Shown here: piece by piece, positions 22,178 to 31,940 of the stretch
Numbering within the stretch: position 1 is the first letter of the stretch
How the letters are laid out: each line of letters begins with the position of its first letter
Source: Mixophyes australis
Lineage: Eukaryota; Chordata; Amphibia; Anura; Limnodynastidae
Direction of reading: 5' to 3'
Assembly: GCA_036250195.1 (NCBI GenBank)
Contig: JAVHZZ010000001.1
Span: forward strand, 381,221,907-381,285,906
Length of the DNA: 64,000 bases
The notes under the pieces: model-generated
Seen by the model: only the letters and a program-made list of their open reading frames with translations
Databases searched by the model: none
What the model was told of the DNA's origin: nothing
Translations under genes and position numbers: made by a program

Positions 22178-22182
22178 CTGTT

Positions 22183-23350
22183 TTTAAACTTTGATGCATA
22201 AATTGATATCTGAAGGTGCCTAGTCCACACTAGTGCCGTGATCTGCCATGCTCCTTTTATTGGAGGATGCAAAATTTTTCACCTCCATATCTCCTGCACC
22301 TACTTCAAATTCAAACTGCGGCGAACGCAGACGTAAACTGTTTTCAAATGAAAGTCTGCGCCTGTCCGGGTTCTAGTCTAAGTCACTGCTGATAACCATG
22401 ACCACAGCTTCATACATGCTTTAGCTAATAGAAGTTTGACCCACCTTCCAGAAAACACCTGCATACACTCACCTCATTATACACCACTATATAAGACCCA
22501 TGGAGGGAGATTACTATTGTGCCTTTTCGTCTGCACATTACATCCAACGTCTGCTATCTGCTACTTGGATTGCTAATTGAAATTTATATATTTCCTTGTA
22601 AAGAGGATTTTTCCTTTTTCTTACACTGCATGCAAATGTGAATGGTTTAAATTGTAATTGTTGCCAAATTTGTATTCATACATTTGTAATATAGCAATGT
22701 GCCACATTGCCAATGCTTGTCTGTTTTAAAATTATATGTGCCTGTTGAAAAGTTAATCACCTGCTTTCATACATTAGTATTATGTGTTTTAAGTTTTTGT
22801 GTAAGTTTTTCAAAGTCTTGCTTATGTATTCTACTCTATATGTTATATATTAATACTCTTAGCAATATGGTACATGTTACAACATAAGGGGTTGAAATGA
22901 GTTTATTATTTTGCACATAAGGAAAATACTGTTTGCTTTTCTTGTAACACACAAATACTTGATAGCTTTATTTTAAAAGTAATCTACGACATACCATACC
23001 CCAACTATAAATCTGGCACCACATGGTAAATTTACCTGGTTTTACCAAGGTGCAAATTTACACCTTTTTTGGCTTTGCTTGCCATAATGAATCAGGCTCA
23101 TAGATTCAATTGTCAAATATTGTACCATAACAATAGCAACATATCATGTTAGAAGATCTTGAGAAATGTGGGTTTGCTGAGCTGACACCATCTTGTTGCC
23201 TATCAGTCATTTTGTCCTTGCACAGCTTAAAGAAAGCTTAAATACAGCTAGTTTGTAGAAGTTATTCATTATTATCTTGTTGTTTGAAAGTTTAGAAGAA
23301 TTTCACAGACCTTCGTCCCAGATACTGTCAAAAAGGCTATTTTGCATGAA
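22183..23350. other. Non-coding stretch with a possible MITE end
   Basis: No gene is supported. At about 23085-23100 the phrase TAATGAATCAGGCTCA resembles the right end of the MITE at 58371-58679 (TAATGAATCAGGCCC), so an old relative may end here; its left end was not found. Confidence 0.35.
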
Positions 23351-24057
23351 CGTCCAGTATAAGGAGTCCACAGAAACGGACATCCAGTATGCGGAGTCCA
23401 CAGAACCGGACATCCACTGAAAGGAGTCCACAGAACCAGACATCCACTGCAAGGAGTCCACAGAACCGGACATCCACTGGAAGGAGTCCACAGAACGGGA
23501 CGTCTACTACCAGGACAACCCACAGACAATAGTTCAGAGTCCCTATTGAGACTCAACAGAATACTGTCAATATGGAAAATATAGATAGTAAACAGAAAAA
23601 TAACAGCAGCTCCCCCACAGACATGATGCGCAAAGATTTTAGGAAATGGGGGCAGTAGAAGGTCTGCAAGTAAGTTTTCAAGAAAGCGGAGATAGCCAAG
23701 GAATGAATCAAGTAGGTTGTGTACTATAAATGTATGTTTGATGCTGCACAGCTGAAAGAGTGGAATGTGCCCCCCCTTATTCTGTGCAAAAGATTTCAGT
23801 GTGTTGAGGTAAGAGTGGGTGTTATGAACAGCGGGGAAGCTGCAAATCTCATTCCCCCTATCGGAACAGTGTATAAAAAATCTTCTAGAAGGACTCTGTT
23901 TTTTGTTATCTGACAATGTATGTAGAATTGATAAAAAGGTTCTTCGTGTATGCTTCATTAATTCAAGAGTAGCTGAAATGTGTCTGGAGTGGTGAGTAGT
24001 AATAACATATTGAAGCTGACTTGTATTTAGTTTTAATGCTGGGTCTTGTAGTCCCAC
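23272..24057 (-). CDS. Unrecognised 261-codon ORF containing a minisatellite
   Basis: This open minus-strand frame runs from ATG at 24057 to a stop at 23272. I recognise no family. The middle (about residues 135-165) has a hydrophobic stretch (CGGAAVIFLFTIYIF) that could be membrane-spanning, and the last third is a Trp/Cys/Pro-rich repeat encoded by the 30-bp minisatellite at 23351-23510 (repeat core VLWTP..GCP). Because 30 is a multiple of three, the array stays open in several frames, which can create a long ORF by chance. I consider it more likely spurious than real. Confidence 0.2.
   Translation of the reverse strand: MGLQDPALKLNTSQLQYVITTHHSRHISATLELMKHTRRTFLSILHTLSDNKKQSPSRRFFIHCSDRGNEICSFPAVHNTHSYLNTLKSFAQNKGGHIPLFQLCSIKHTFIVHNLLDSFLGYLRFLENLLADLLLPPFPKIFAHHVCGGAAVIFLFTIYIFHIDSILLSLNRDSELLSVGCPGSRRPVLWTPSSGCPVLWTPCSGCLVLWTPFSGCPVLWTPHTGCPFLWTPYTGRSCKIAFLTVSGTKVCEILLNFQTTR
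23351..23510 (+). repeat. 30-bp minisatellite, five units
   Basis: Units beginning AAGGAGTCCACAGAACCGGA start at 23361, 23391, 23421, 23451 and 23481 with exactly 30-bp spacing and few substitutions. A partial unit precedes at 23351. Confidence 0.95.
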
Positions 24058-24522
24058 AGCAGTATTCTGAAAGATATGAATTAATTGTTCTTTCTCTGTA
24101 AGTGAGTTTTTGTCTATGTCTTACTGTGTGTGAGGGAGATCCGTGTTTGTCTGTCTTGACTGTTTTACAAGAGTCATGTTTCAAGGTTGAAAAAGTTGTA
24201 CATTTGTAAATGTAATGCCTACATTGCTTAATTGTAAGCTTTTGAAGAGATGGAAAACAAGTTTTAAAATATTTGGTCAATCACTGGACAAATCAGCGAA
24301 CTGGCAAGACTGTAAATAATGTACAGATAGTGTCAGGAGAAAACACGGACCTCCAGCTGGCTGGTGTCCAACAAGCCGTTTTTCTGTATTTAAACAAAAT
24401 AATTTTGTCTGTCAATTTGAGAAACATAGCTTTCACTTTAAGTTAAAAGCGAAAGCTAGGAGAAAGCTTTTACATGTAGATATTACAAGCGGTTCTAACC
24501 TGTATGAAAATGGCACTGATGA
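24058..24522. other. No feature identified
   Basis: Non-coding DNA. It could hold the 5' part of the ERV whose pol lies at 25.7 kb, but no LTR or primer-binding site was recognised. Confidence 0.3.
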
Positions 24523-24975
24523 ATGTTCTCAGAAATCAGGGGCGTTTATTATGCACATAAAGAAATGATGCAAGATAAAATGCCATCTGTGAGCGAGACT
24601 TGTTTAAGTGAATCTGAAAATATGTGTAAATATTTGGTGATGGGAGATTCTGTTGAGAAAATGCTGAGTGATTTGCACACGCAATGTGAGGTGTCTAACG
24701 AGAGTACTCTGATTTATGAGAGGAGCAGTGTTGCTTTCAAAATGGCTGAATACCTGGAACCTTTTGATAACTGGTTGATTGAATGTTTGAAAACCAGGAA
24801 GACACATCAGAGTCATTCAAGGGGGCTACGCATAGTGTCACAGTTAAGCTACACAGAGAAACACATAAACAAGTGTCTTATTAGCAGTTGTTCGCTGCAC
24901 AAAAATGTTCATTGGTTACCTGATAAGGGTGTACTGATACTGACAAGTATGTTACATGCAGATTGGGAAATGTGA
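24523..24975 (+). CDS. Unrecognised 150-codon ORF
   Basis: An open frame from ATG to TGA with balanced composition and several charged helical stretches (MLSDLHTQCEV, MAEYLEPFDNWLIECLK). No motif is known to me. It lies about 0.7 kb upstream of the ERV pol remnant on the same strand, so a gag-derived fragment is possible, but no major-homology or zinc-knuckle motif is visible. Function unassigned. Confidence 0.3.
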   Translation: MFSEIRGVYYAHKEMMQDKMPSVSETCLSESENMCKYLVMGDSVEKMLSDLHTQCEVSNESTLIYERSSVAFKMAEYLEPFDNWLIECLKTRKTHQSHSRGLRIVSQLSYTEKHINKCLISSCSLHKNVHWLPDKGVLILTSMLHADWEM

Positions 24976-25699
24976 ATTAATGACAGTTACTGTAATCCCT
25001 AATGAATAAACATTAATCTTTATACAAAGTTTTTTCTCTTCACAGAAGGTCTCCAGCTACAGAGAAAAACCCTTTTAGGCAATCCCGATTGAATTTATCC
25101 AATTCCCAATGAAGAGAAGTTTGCAATATGTTTTGGTCCACAGCCACAACAAAAATAAGCAGAAACTAATGAAGGATTTAAATAAGGTAGACTTTGCTAA
25201 GTAATGACTACTGTGTTTTGGAAAGAGATATTAGACTTTAATGGCTATTCGCATAGCAAATGCATGAACCAGGTGATGTTTCTGTATGTCGTAGAAGGTC
25301 AGAAAGGTATGTTTTTGAAGAGAGAAGGAGAAATGGACTAACATAATTGAATAGGAAATGGTGTTTTGGTTTGTTTTTGTTTTTTTAGCCAAATTTTATA
25401 TTAGATGGTTTGAAAGAAAGTAATGCAATGTAATGTCAAATTATGGTAGATAACAAAAGGTTTTTTATTTTTATCCTCACAATAGTTTTAAGTCAATCAG
25501 TGTTGTAAACACATTCATTGCCCTTATTTACTGTACTGTAATCGCGATATACTGTAAATACTTCTTTGTATCTTGGGTATGGTAACGCATTGTTGGGAAT
25601 TCAATGTCTGTACATAAATTAAGAAAAGACTCAAGACTTTATGAGCTATTATCCGTGCTTCTGCATTAGCAGTTTAACCAATTGTAAGCTGAAATAACT
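24976..25699. other. No feature identified
   Basis: AT-rich DNA. By position it should hold ERV protease and the N-terminal part of reverse transcriptase, but I could not align either, so they are deleted or too decayed. Confidence 0.3.
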
Positions 25700-27545
25700 T
25701 GAGCGCCAGTACTGGCTTTGTCAGATTATGACAAGCCTTTTACATAATTTTGTCATGAAGTCAGTGCACATGCACAAGGGGTACTGACACAGATATATGG
25801 TTGCAAGCTGAGGCCACTTGCATACTACTCTGTACAAATAGATGAAATCATACGATTAGCACCTACCTGCGCAAAAGCAGTAGCTCCAGCAGCTGTAGTG
25901 CTTGAAAAAGAGTATAGATTATGCTAGGACACCCAGTTACCTTAATAGTGCCACATGCAGTAACAAAAATTTTAAACCAAACACAAACAAAACATTTGAC
26001 ACTGGCCAGACTTACTGAATATGAAGTAGCACTACCAGTAATGTTACACTTAAACGGTGCACAATGTTGACTCGTACTACATTATTTTTGCATGTTTCAA
26101 AAGATGGGAGGACATGTCAGGGTTCCCCCAAGGATCTGGGTGAATCCCAGTTTGAACAAGAAGAAAAAATATACACACAAAAGTTTTCTGAACATGATTG
26201 TGTAGAACTAATGACGCGATAATCTATGGTTTTATTTGACATTAAAAATGCGCCATTACCAGATGCAGACATCACCCTTTTTGACAGAAATAGTAATTCA
26301 ACAGACTCTACCAAGTCACATGTCAGCACTAGAAGCTGAACATATCAGGGCACTGTTCACCGCATTCCAGCTGCCCTCCAAACTGTCAGTGTTGAAGGTG
26401 AAGGCGCATACAAGAGACATTATTCCTGAAGCTAAGGGAAATAGACTGTAAGCTGCCATATCCCCAGTACCCCAAAGGGTGTCTATTTTCATGGTGACTC
26501 CTGACCCCAAGTTTGACCATAACACACTCCAAATTATGCAGAAACAAGCAACAGAGAATGAGAAAAAGGCTTGGTTAAAACATGGAGCAATAGGAGTGCA
26601 AGGAGAGTGGTGTAAAGATCAGCGCTTGTGTCTGCCAAAAGCACTTTATTCCATTATGGCAAATATAGCACATGGGAAAGTGCATCTGGGGAAAGATGCT
26701 ATGGTTGTACTTACTAGCAGGTTATGGATAGCACCAGGGTTCGCCCAAGCAGCACAAGCGTTAGTGGCAGGATGCCTAATCTGTGCACAGAATAACCTAG
26801 GTAAGTCTGTCCCAACTCCATGGAAAAGCACACCCCAGACACAGTATCCCGTTCAGAGGATACATATAGACTTTATACAACTTCCCAAATGCTCGGGCAA
26901 TGAGTATGTGCTTGCTTGTGTCAACCTCTTTAGTCACTGGTAGGAGGCATGGCCGTATAGGAAAGCAAATACTAAAAAAGTAGCCAAGAAAATTGTGAGT
27001 GAGGTAAACTGCAGATATGAGGTACCAGAGGTCATTGAAAGTGACAGAGGGACACACTTTACGGGGCAAGGATTCCAGGAGCTGTTAAAAGACATGGGAA
27101 TCATATCTGCTCTTCACACCCCCTACAGACCCCAAAGTTCGGGTATGTGTGGAGCACCTTAATGGTACTCTGAAATTGAAAATGCAGAAAGTAAGGGCTG
27201 AAACAGGCCTGCCATGGATTTTATGTTTGCCTATGGCCCTGCACTTAGTAAGAAACATTCCTAGGAAAGACAAAGGTTTTGTATCATATGATATCCAGCA
27301 CACAGCACACAGAACAGGCTTTTATTTTCCACAGCAACAACAGCATACATGGTGATTTGTTGAACTATATTGCTTTATTAGAGAAACAACTAACTGAAAT
27401 ACATGGTCAAGTGTACTGTTCCATTCCAGACCCTAATTTTGATATAGGTACCCACAAACTTCAACCAGGGGACTGGGTGGTCATGAGAAGCACGTCAGGA
27501 GAAGTCTTGAACCAAGATGCAAGGATCCTTATCAATTCTTATTGA
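25700..27545 (+). pseudogene. Endogenous retrovirus pol remnant (RT end, RNase H, integrase)
   Basis: Blocks occur in the order of a class I (gamma/epsilon-like) retroviral pol. At 25715-26090 is the end of reverse transcriptase and the connection region (ALSDYDKPF-, GVLTQ-, LGHPVTLIVPHAV-like pieces). At 26250-26450 is an RNase H remnant (LPDADITLFTD, ALEAEHIRALF, EAKGNRL). At 26640-27350 is integrase with an HHCC finger (AHGKVHLG ... CLICAQ), the first Asp block (RIHIDFIQLP), the second (ESDRGTHFTGQGF) and the third acidic residue, then a C-terminal LQPGDWVV motif near 27460. Breaks include a deletion/stop before 26236, a TAG at 26941-26943 and a frameshift near 27145. It cannot make functional enzymes. 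The match to class I is by motif reading only. Confidence 0.75.
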
Positions 27546-27904
27546 CGATTCCCATGGCAGTGAAAGTATAGGGAAATGACACCTGAATACACGCTTCCCT
27601 CTCCAAGATCTTCAGACAAGAGTCTGAGCAAAATGTATTTTACAAGTTACTTAAAGGCCCAAAAGACACTAGAATGGTGTTCAATGATATTAGCAGGAAG
27701 TATATTGATTGCAAGTTATTTTCTTTTATTGTAGGCTATAGATGTGTACCAGTCTAGAAAGGAAAGCGAGGTCTGGAAGAACCAGACTCACACCAATAGT
27801 AATGTAGAGATCATTATACATAATGAGAAAATTTCCAATATGAAAGTTTAACTCAACCAAATAAAGAAAAGAGCAACTCGTGACTGTAGGGGTTTACACC
27901 CAAT

Positions 27905-28310
27905 ACAAAAATGTATTTGAGAGTATTGTGGCCATCCTCCTGAAGAAAGGTGTATCAAATGGTGCCAGAACCCAGCACATTTTTACATTTACACAAGACA
28001 ATAGGTTAATATTGGACTACCTGACAGCTTAGTCTGGAGGGTACTGCCTGACCCTAAATACTCAATTTGGACCCCAGTGTTGCACCTTTTTCATGACACA
28101 GATGATCCAGAGAAAATAAATGATGAACACTTTCAAGAAATAAGACATGAAATATACATTTTTAAAGGCGCACACTGGAGATGCATATCTAGAAGGATAG
28201 TTTTCATGGCTGAACCTGGCCAATCCATTCAATGGATATCAGGTCTGATAGCTTTTATGGAGCAATTTGAGGAGGAGACAGCACAAACTTCTCGCAGACC
28301 TGAGGGCTGA
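27905..28310 (+). pseudogene. ERV envelope transmembrane-subunit remnant
   Basis: Downstream of integrase on the same strand, one frame at about 27995-28090 shows a block NRLILDYLTA, then GGYC and, ten residues later, CCTF, the layout of the immunosuppressive-like region and cysteine motif of class I transmembrane envelope proteins. The reading then shifts frame (HDTDDPEKINDEHF), and the shifted frame from 28077 stays open to TGA at 28308-28310. A Trp/Phe-rich pre-membrane piece (FSWLNLANPF) is seen in the other frame near 28205. An in-frame TAG lies inside the block near 28032. No surface subunit was recognised. It is a dead fragment. Confidence 0.55.
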
Positions 28311-29144
28311 GATTGATAGGCGTAGGTTCTCTATTAATCTCACTTTGTTATACTTAGAAATAATCTTACTGCTATATCTGGCCCATTACAAAGCAAGATA
28401 GCTTCTAATAAACTCCCTTGCACAAAGTATAACACCTTCTAGTTAATCGCTATCGCTCCATCGCTAGCCACCGCTTCGTTCACACTACGACCCGCCCTGG
28501 ATAACCTACTGGTATCAGGTATTTGAATTTACATCCATATCCAGGCTGGATTCGCTGCGAGTAGAGTGGCATCGATCAACTGTGCCTTATTTCTAACAAT
28601 TGTGTCTGATACTATCTGTGTGATTGGGACACCAAGGAATTTATATGGACATTTTTTCCTCATCATTGAGGATTGCCTGTGATAGCCCTTTTTTATCGTG
28701 GACAATTTAGTACATATGACGTTTTAATTATACTGCTCTGTTGTTTTTAGGTGTTCTGTATTGATTTTGTTTTAGTTATTAAATTCTATATACTGAAGTA
28801 TTTCTTTATGGTTGCCAATATTGTCTAATGATACACACTATTATCCTTAAAGCTGTAAAGACAACAATTAATCACTGATCAATGCATTTTAGTCATTTGT
28901 TTACTATATAACGATATAGGTCTATCCCTGGTCATATAAGAAGGGATTCAGATTTTGCACTATTGTATCACACCATATCTTTATATTCACCATTGACACT
29001 CTAACTTTCATTCAACTATCAGTGTACCTTAGATAATTGACCGCGATACGTTGGTTTGTGTATTTGGTCTTTTCACAGGAAGGTATTCCTGAGTATTGCT
29101 GCTCTTGCCGGGTTGGGGGTTGAGTGCAGTTCCTTTTTTCTATA
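28311..29144. other. No gene; possible ERV 3' flank
   Basis: AT-rich DNA with one GC-richer patch (28440-28570). The 3' LTR of the ERV would be expected here, but no TG...CA unit or target duplication was recognised. Confidence 0.35.
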
Positions 29145-29152
29145 GTTAATAG
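29145..29152. repeat. 8-bp target-site duplication of hAT copy A (left)
   Basis: GTTAATAG here and again at 31951-31958, immediately outside the element ends. Confidence 0.95.
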
Positions 29153-29324
29153 TAGAGATGGGCGGGTCCGGTTCTCCGAGAACCGAACACACCCGAACTT
29201 TGGGTATCCGAGTACCGAGCTGAGCAGCTCGGTACTCTCCCGCCCATTCCGAATCCAAATCGAGGCCGAACGTCATTGTGACGTCGTCGGATCTCGGGGC
29301 TCGGTTCTCGCGATACTTCAACTT

Positions 29325-29332
29325 TATAAATA
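29325..29332 (+). promoter_or_regulatory. TATA box of hAT copy A
   Basis: TATAAATA sits about 170 bp inside the element in a conserved context (followed by ACACGCCTCCACAGCAATCC) that copy B shares at 34462-34469. It lies about 1.3 kb before the start codon in copy A but only 0.39 kb in copy B because of the monomer array between. Promoter function is inferred from position and conservation. Confidence 0.6.
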
Positions 29333-29500
29333 CACGCCTCCACAGCAATCCATCGCCATTTGACAGAGGGAGAGAGCAGGGTGTAGTCATAGGCTAATTA
29401 GAGCAGGGACAGAGAATACAATATTGTTCTTGCAATTGCTCTAACCAAAATCGCTAGTGCAGAGAGGAGGATAGAGGTTTATTATTTTTTCTTCATATTT

Positions 29501-30627
29501 GGCACTCCCCAGCGCTTTTGGGGTGTCCCCCATAATTGTGCATAAATATTTCTGGCTGTCAAAAGTCATATCTGTCAGCAGTATCTACTAAATAATTTGT
29601 AGCACTCCTCAGTGCTTTTGGGGTGTCCTCCCTAATTGTGCATTAATATTTCTGGCTGTCAAAAGTCATTTCTGTCAGCAGTATCTACTAAATATTTTGT
29701 AGCACTCCTCAGTGCTTTTGGGGTGTCCTCCCTAATTGTGCATTAATATTTCTGGCTGTCAAAAGTCATTTCTGTCAGCAGTATCTACTAAATAATTTGT
29801 AGCACTCCTCAGTGCTTTTGGGGTGTCCTCCCTAATTGTGCATTAAGATTTCTGGCTGTCAAAAGTCATTTCTGTCAGCAGTATCTACTAAATAATTTTT
29901 AGCACTCCTCAGTGCTTTTGGGGTGTCCTCCCTAATTGTGCATTAATATTTCTGGCTGTCAAAAGTCATTTCTGTCAGCAGTATCTACTAAATATTTTTT
30001 AGCACTCCTCAGTGCTTTTGGGGTGTCCTCCCTAATTGTGCATTAATATTTCTGGCTGTCAAAAGTCATAACTGTCAGCAGAATCTACTAAATAATTTTT
30101 AGCACTCCTCAGTGCTTTTGGGGTGTCCTCCCTAATTGTGCATTAATATTTCTGGCTGTCAAAAGTCATATCTGTCAGCAGTATCTACTAAATAATTTGT
30201 AGCACTCCTCAGTGCTTTTGGGGTGTCCTCCCTAATTGTGCATTAATATTTCTGGCTGTCAAAAGTCATTTCTGTCAGCAGTATCTACTAAATAATTTGT
30301 AGCACTCCTCAGTGCTTTTGGGGTGTCCTCCCTAATTGTGCATTAATATTTCTGGCTGTCAAAAGTCATTTCTGTCAGCAGTATCTACTAAATAATTTTT
30401 AGCACTCCTCAGTGCTTTTGGGGTGTCCTCCCTAATTGTGCATTAATATTTCTGGCTGTCAAAAATCATAACTGTCAGCAGAATCTACTAAATAATTTTT
30501 AGCACTCCTCAGTGCTTTTGGGGTGTCCTCCCTAATTGTGCATTAATATTTCTGGCTGTCAAAAGTCATATCTGTCAGCAGTATCTACTAAATAATTTTT
30601 AGCACTCCCCAGTGGTTTGCGCTCAGA
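29501..30627 (+). repeat. 100-bp monomer array, eleven units plus a partial
   Basis: Units start at 29501, 29601, 29701 and so on every exact 100 bp to 30501, each opening AGCACTCCTCAGTGCTTTTG (first unit GGCACTCCCC) and ending CTACTAAATAATTTGT or TTTTT. A 27-bp partial unit (30601-30627) leads straight into the ATG at 30628. Differences between units are few single-base changes, and some variants recur (for example CATAACTGTCAGCAGAATC in units at 30001-30100 and 30401-30500), indicating recent unequal exchange or block duplication. Copy B has only two such units (34627, 34726) plus the partial. Confidence 0.97.
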
Positions 30628-31287
30628 ATGGATTCAAAGCAGTCCACATATGATCTGAATGAGCAACCAGGTTCTGTCACCAGTCCTGATGTTAGTGTTC
30701 CCAGTACGTCATCTGGCCAAGGCGATGTCAAACAACAGAGTGTTTTCAAATTAGTGCAAAAAACAAAAACCCCAAAAAAATTTACTGTATTGAAGCGAAA
30801 AAGAAGTGTAACTGAGCAAAAGTTAAGTGACGATAAAAAAAAAATTGCAAGCATGCCATTCTACACACGCAGTGGCAAAGAGAGAATGAGGCCTTCACCT
30901 TTGGCTATTAGTGGCAGATCCCAAAAAGTTACCCAGCCTACAATTGGTGCACAACTACTGTTACGCGTCAAAGCCGAGCTGCAAGATAACAGTGAGGCAT
31001 TACAGGAGAATATTTGCTCTGATTCACAAATGACAACAATCCTTGTGGAGAGTCCATCCAACAGTGGGATGTCTAATCGTGAGCATTCTGCTGATGTGTG
31101 CCTTAATAGCCCGAGTGTAGCTGGTGATACCCAAATTGAGGATGCCACTTTGGAATTAGAAGAGGATGAGGGGGAGATTTGTGTAGGCGACGAGGGCGCT
31201 AATGAGGATGTTGATGATTATGATGCAGACAGATACCAAATTGCCTTTCTCAATTTCTATTTATATTCTAGATTATATAACGGCTGA
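30628..31287 (+). CDS. Truncated hAT transposase N-terminal ORF
   Basis: An intact 219-codon frame from the same ATG used in copy B. It encodes a Ser/Thr-rich N-terminus, a basic stretch (residues ~50-75, KKFTVLKRKRSVTEQK), a conserved MPFYTRSGKERMRPSPLAIS block (~76-95) and a strongly acidic segment (LELEEDEGEICVGDEGANED, ~176-195). It then runs into 3' untranslated sequence after the internal deletion, adding about 22 unrelated residues. No BED finger, catalytic or dimerisation domain is left. Unlike copy B, this part has no frameshift, so copy A preserves the older N-terminal reading frame. If transcribed it could make a small nuclear-type protein of unknown effect. Confidence 0.6.
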   Translation: MDSKQSTYDLNEQPGSVTSPDVSVPSTSSGQGDVKQQSVFKLVQKTKTPKKFTVLKRKRSVTEQKLSDDKKKIASMPFYTRSGKERMRPSPLAISGRSQKVTQPTIGAQLLLRVKAELQDNSEALQENICSDSQMTTILVESPSNSGMSNREHSADVCLNSPSVAGDTQIEDATLELEEDEGEICVGDEGANEDVDDYDADRYQIAFLNFYLYSRLYNG

Positions 31288-31600
31288 ATAGTTTTCTATT
31301 TTACTCCTAGTGGAGAGAGGATCTGATGCAGACAGATACCAAACTGCCTTTGTCCATTTCAATTTATATTGTACAGTATATAACAGCTGAATTTATTAGT
31401 ATTTTATACAAGTGGAGGGGGGCCTAGAGAGACAGAAACCAAACTGGCTTTCTCCATGTCAATTAATATTGTACAGTCTATAATGGCTGAATTTTTTAGT
31501 ATTTTATACAAGTGGAGGGGGGCCTAGAGAGACAGAAACCAAACTGGCTTTTTCCATTTCTTTACATATTTAACTATAAGTGTAGGGTGTAATATACATT
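31228..31600 (+). repeat. ~100-bp tandem units in the hAT 3' untranslated region (copy A)
   Basis: The phrase GACAGATACCAAACTGCC or GACAGAAACCAAACTGGC followed by TTTCTCCATTTC-type sequence, a TATTGTACAGT(C/A)TATAA block and AAGTGGAGGGGGGCC recurs at about 31228, 31333, 31430 and 31532, a period near 97-105 bp. Confidence 0.85.
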
Positions 31601-31799
31601 CAAAGACGATGGCTGCATTGCCAATATGCATAGATGGAGAGGAAGACAATCTGTTTTGTGTGTAGAATAGGCCTACCAACGAAGAATTACACTGTTTTTT
31701 TGGATGATTTATTACCTCAACAATTAGATTACTTGTCTCTAAAACAGTTGGAGCACTAAATTGGGTTAATTTAGGCCCAAAAACATGGATTTCCTAAAA

Positions 31800-31940
31800 A
31801 AATAGCAAAACAAAACCAAACAAAACCAAAACCAAAACCAAAACACGCAATGGCGGTTTTGCAAAACCAAAACCAAAACCAAAACACGACGGTAATCCAG
31901 ATCCAAAACCGAATCCAAAACCAAAACACGGGGGTCAGTG
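31800..31940 (+). repeat. A/C-rich (CAAAAC)-type subterminal tract, copy A
   Basis: Dense AAAACC/AAAACAAAACC repeats with a GCAATGGCGGTTTTGCAAAA hairpin-like centre. The same tract ends copy B (38470-38585). Such subterminal motifs are usual transposase-binding regions in hAT elements; binding here is inference. Confidence 0.8.

Noticed and set aside
21316..28310. One complete ERV with the solo LTR as its 5' LTR
   Set aside because: The LTR has matching target duplications on both of its own sides, so it is a separate solo insertion.
29073..29390. Coding ORFs overlapping the left end of hAT copy A on both strands
   Set aside because: They arise from the GC-rich, internally inverted subterminal region, which recurs with the same chance frames in copy B (34252-34521).
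29501..30600. CRISPR-like regular array
   Set aside because: Units are contiguous 100-bp tandem repeats without variable spacers, inside a hAT element in a eukaryotic genome.
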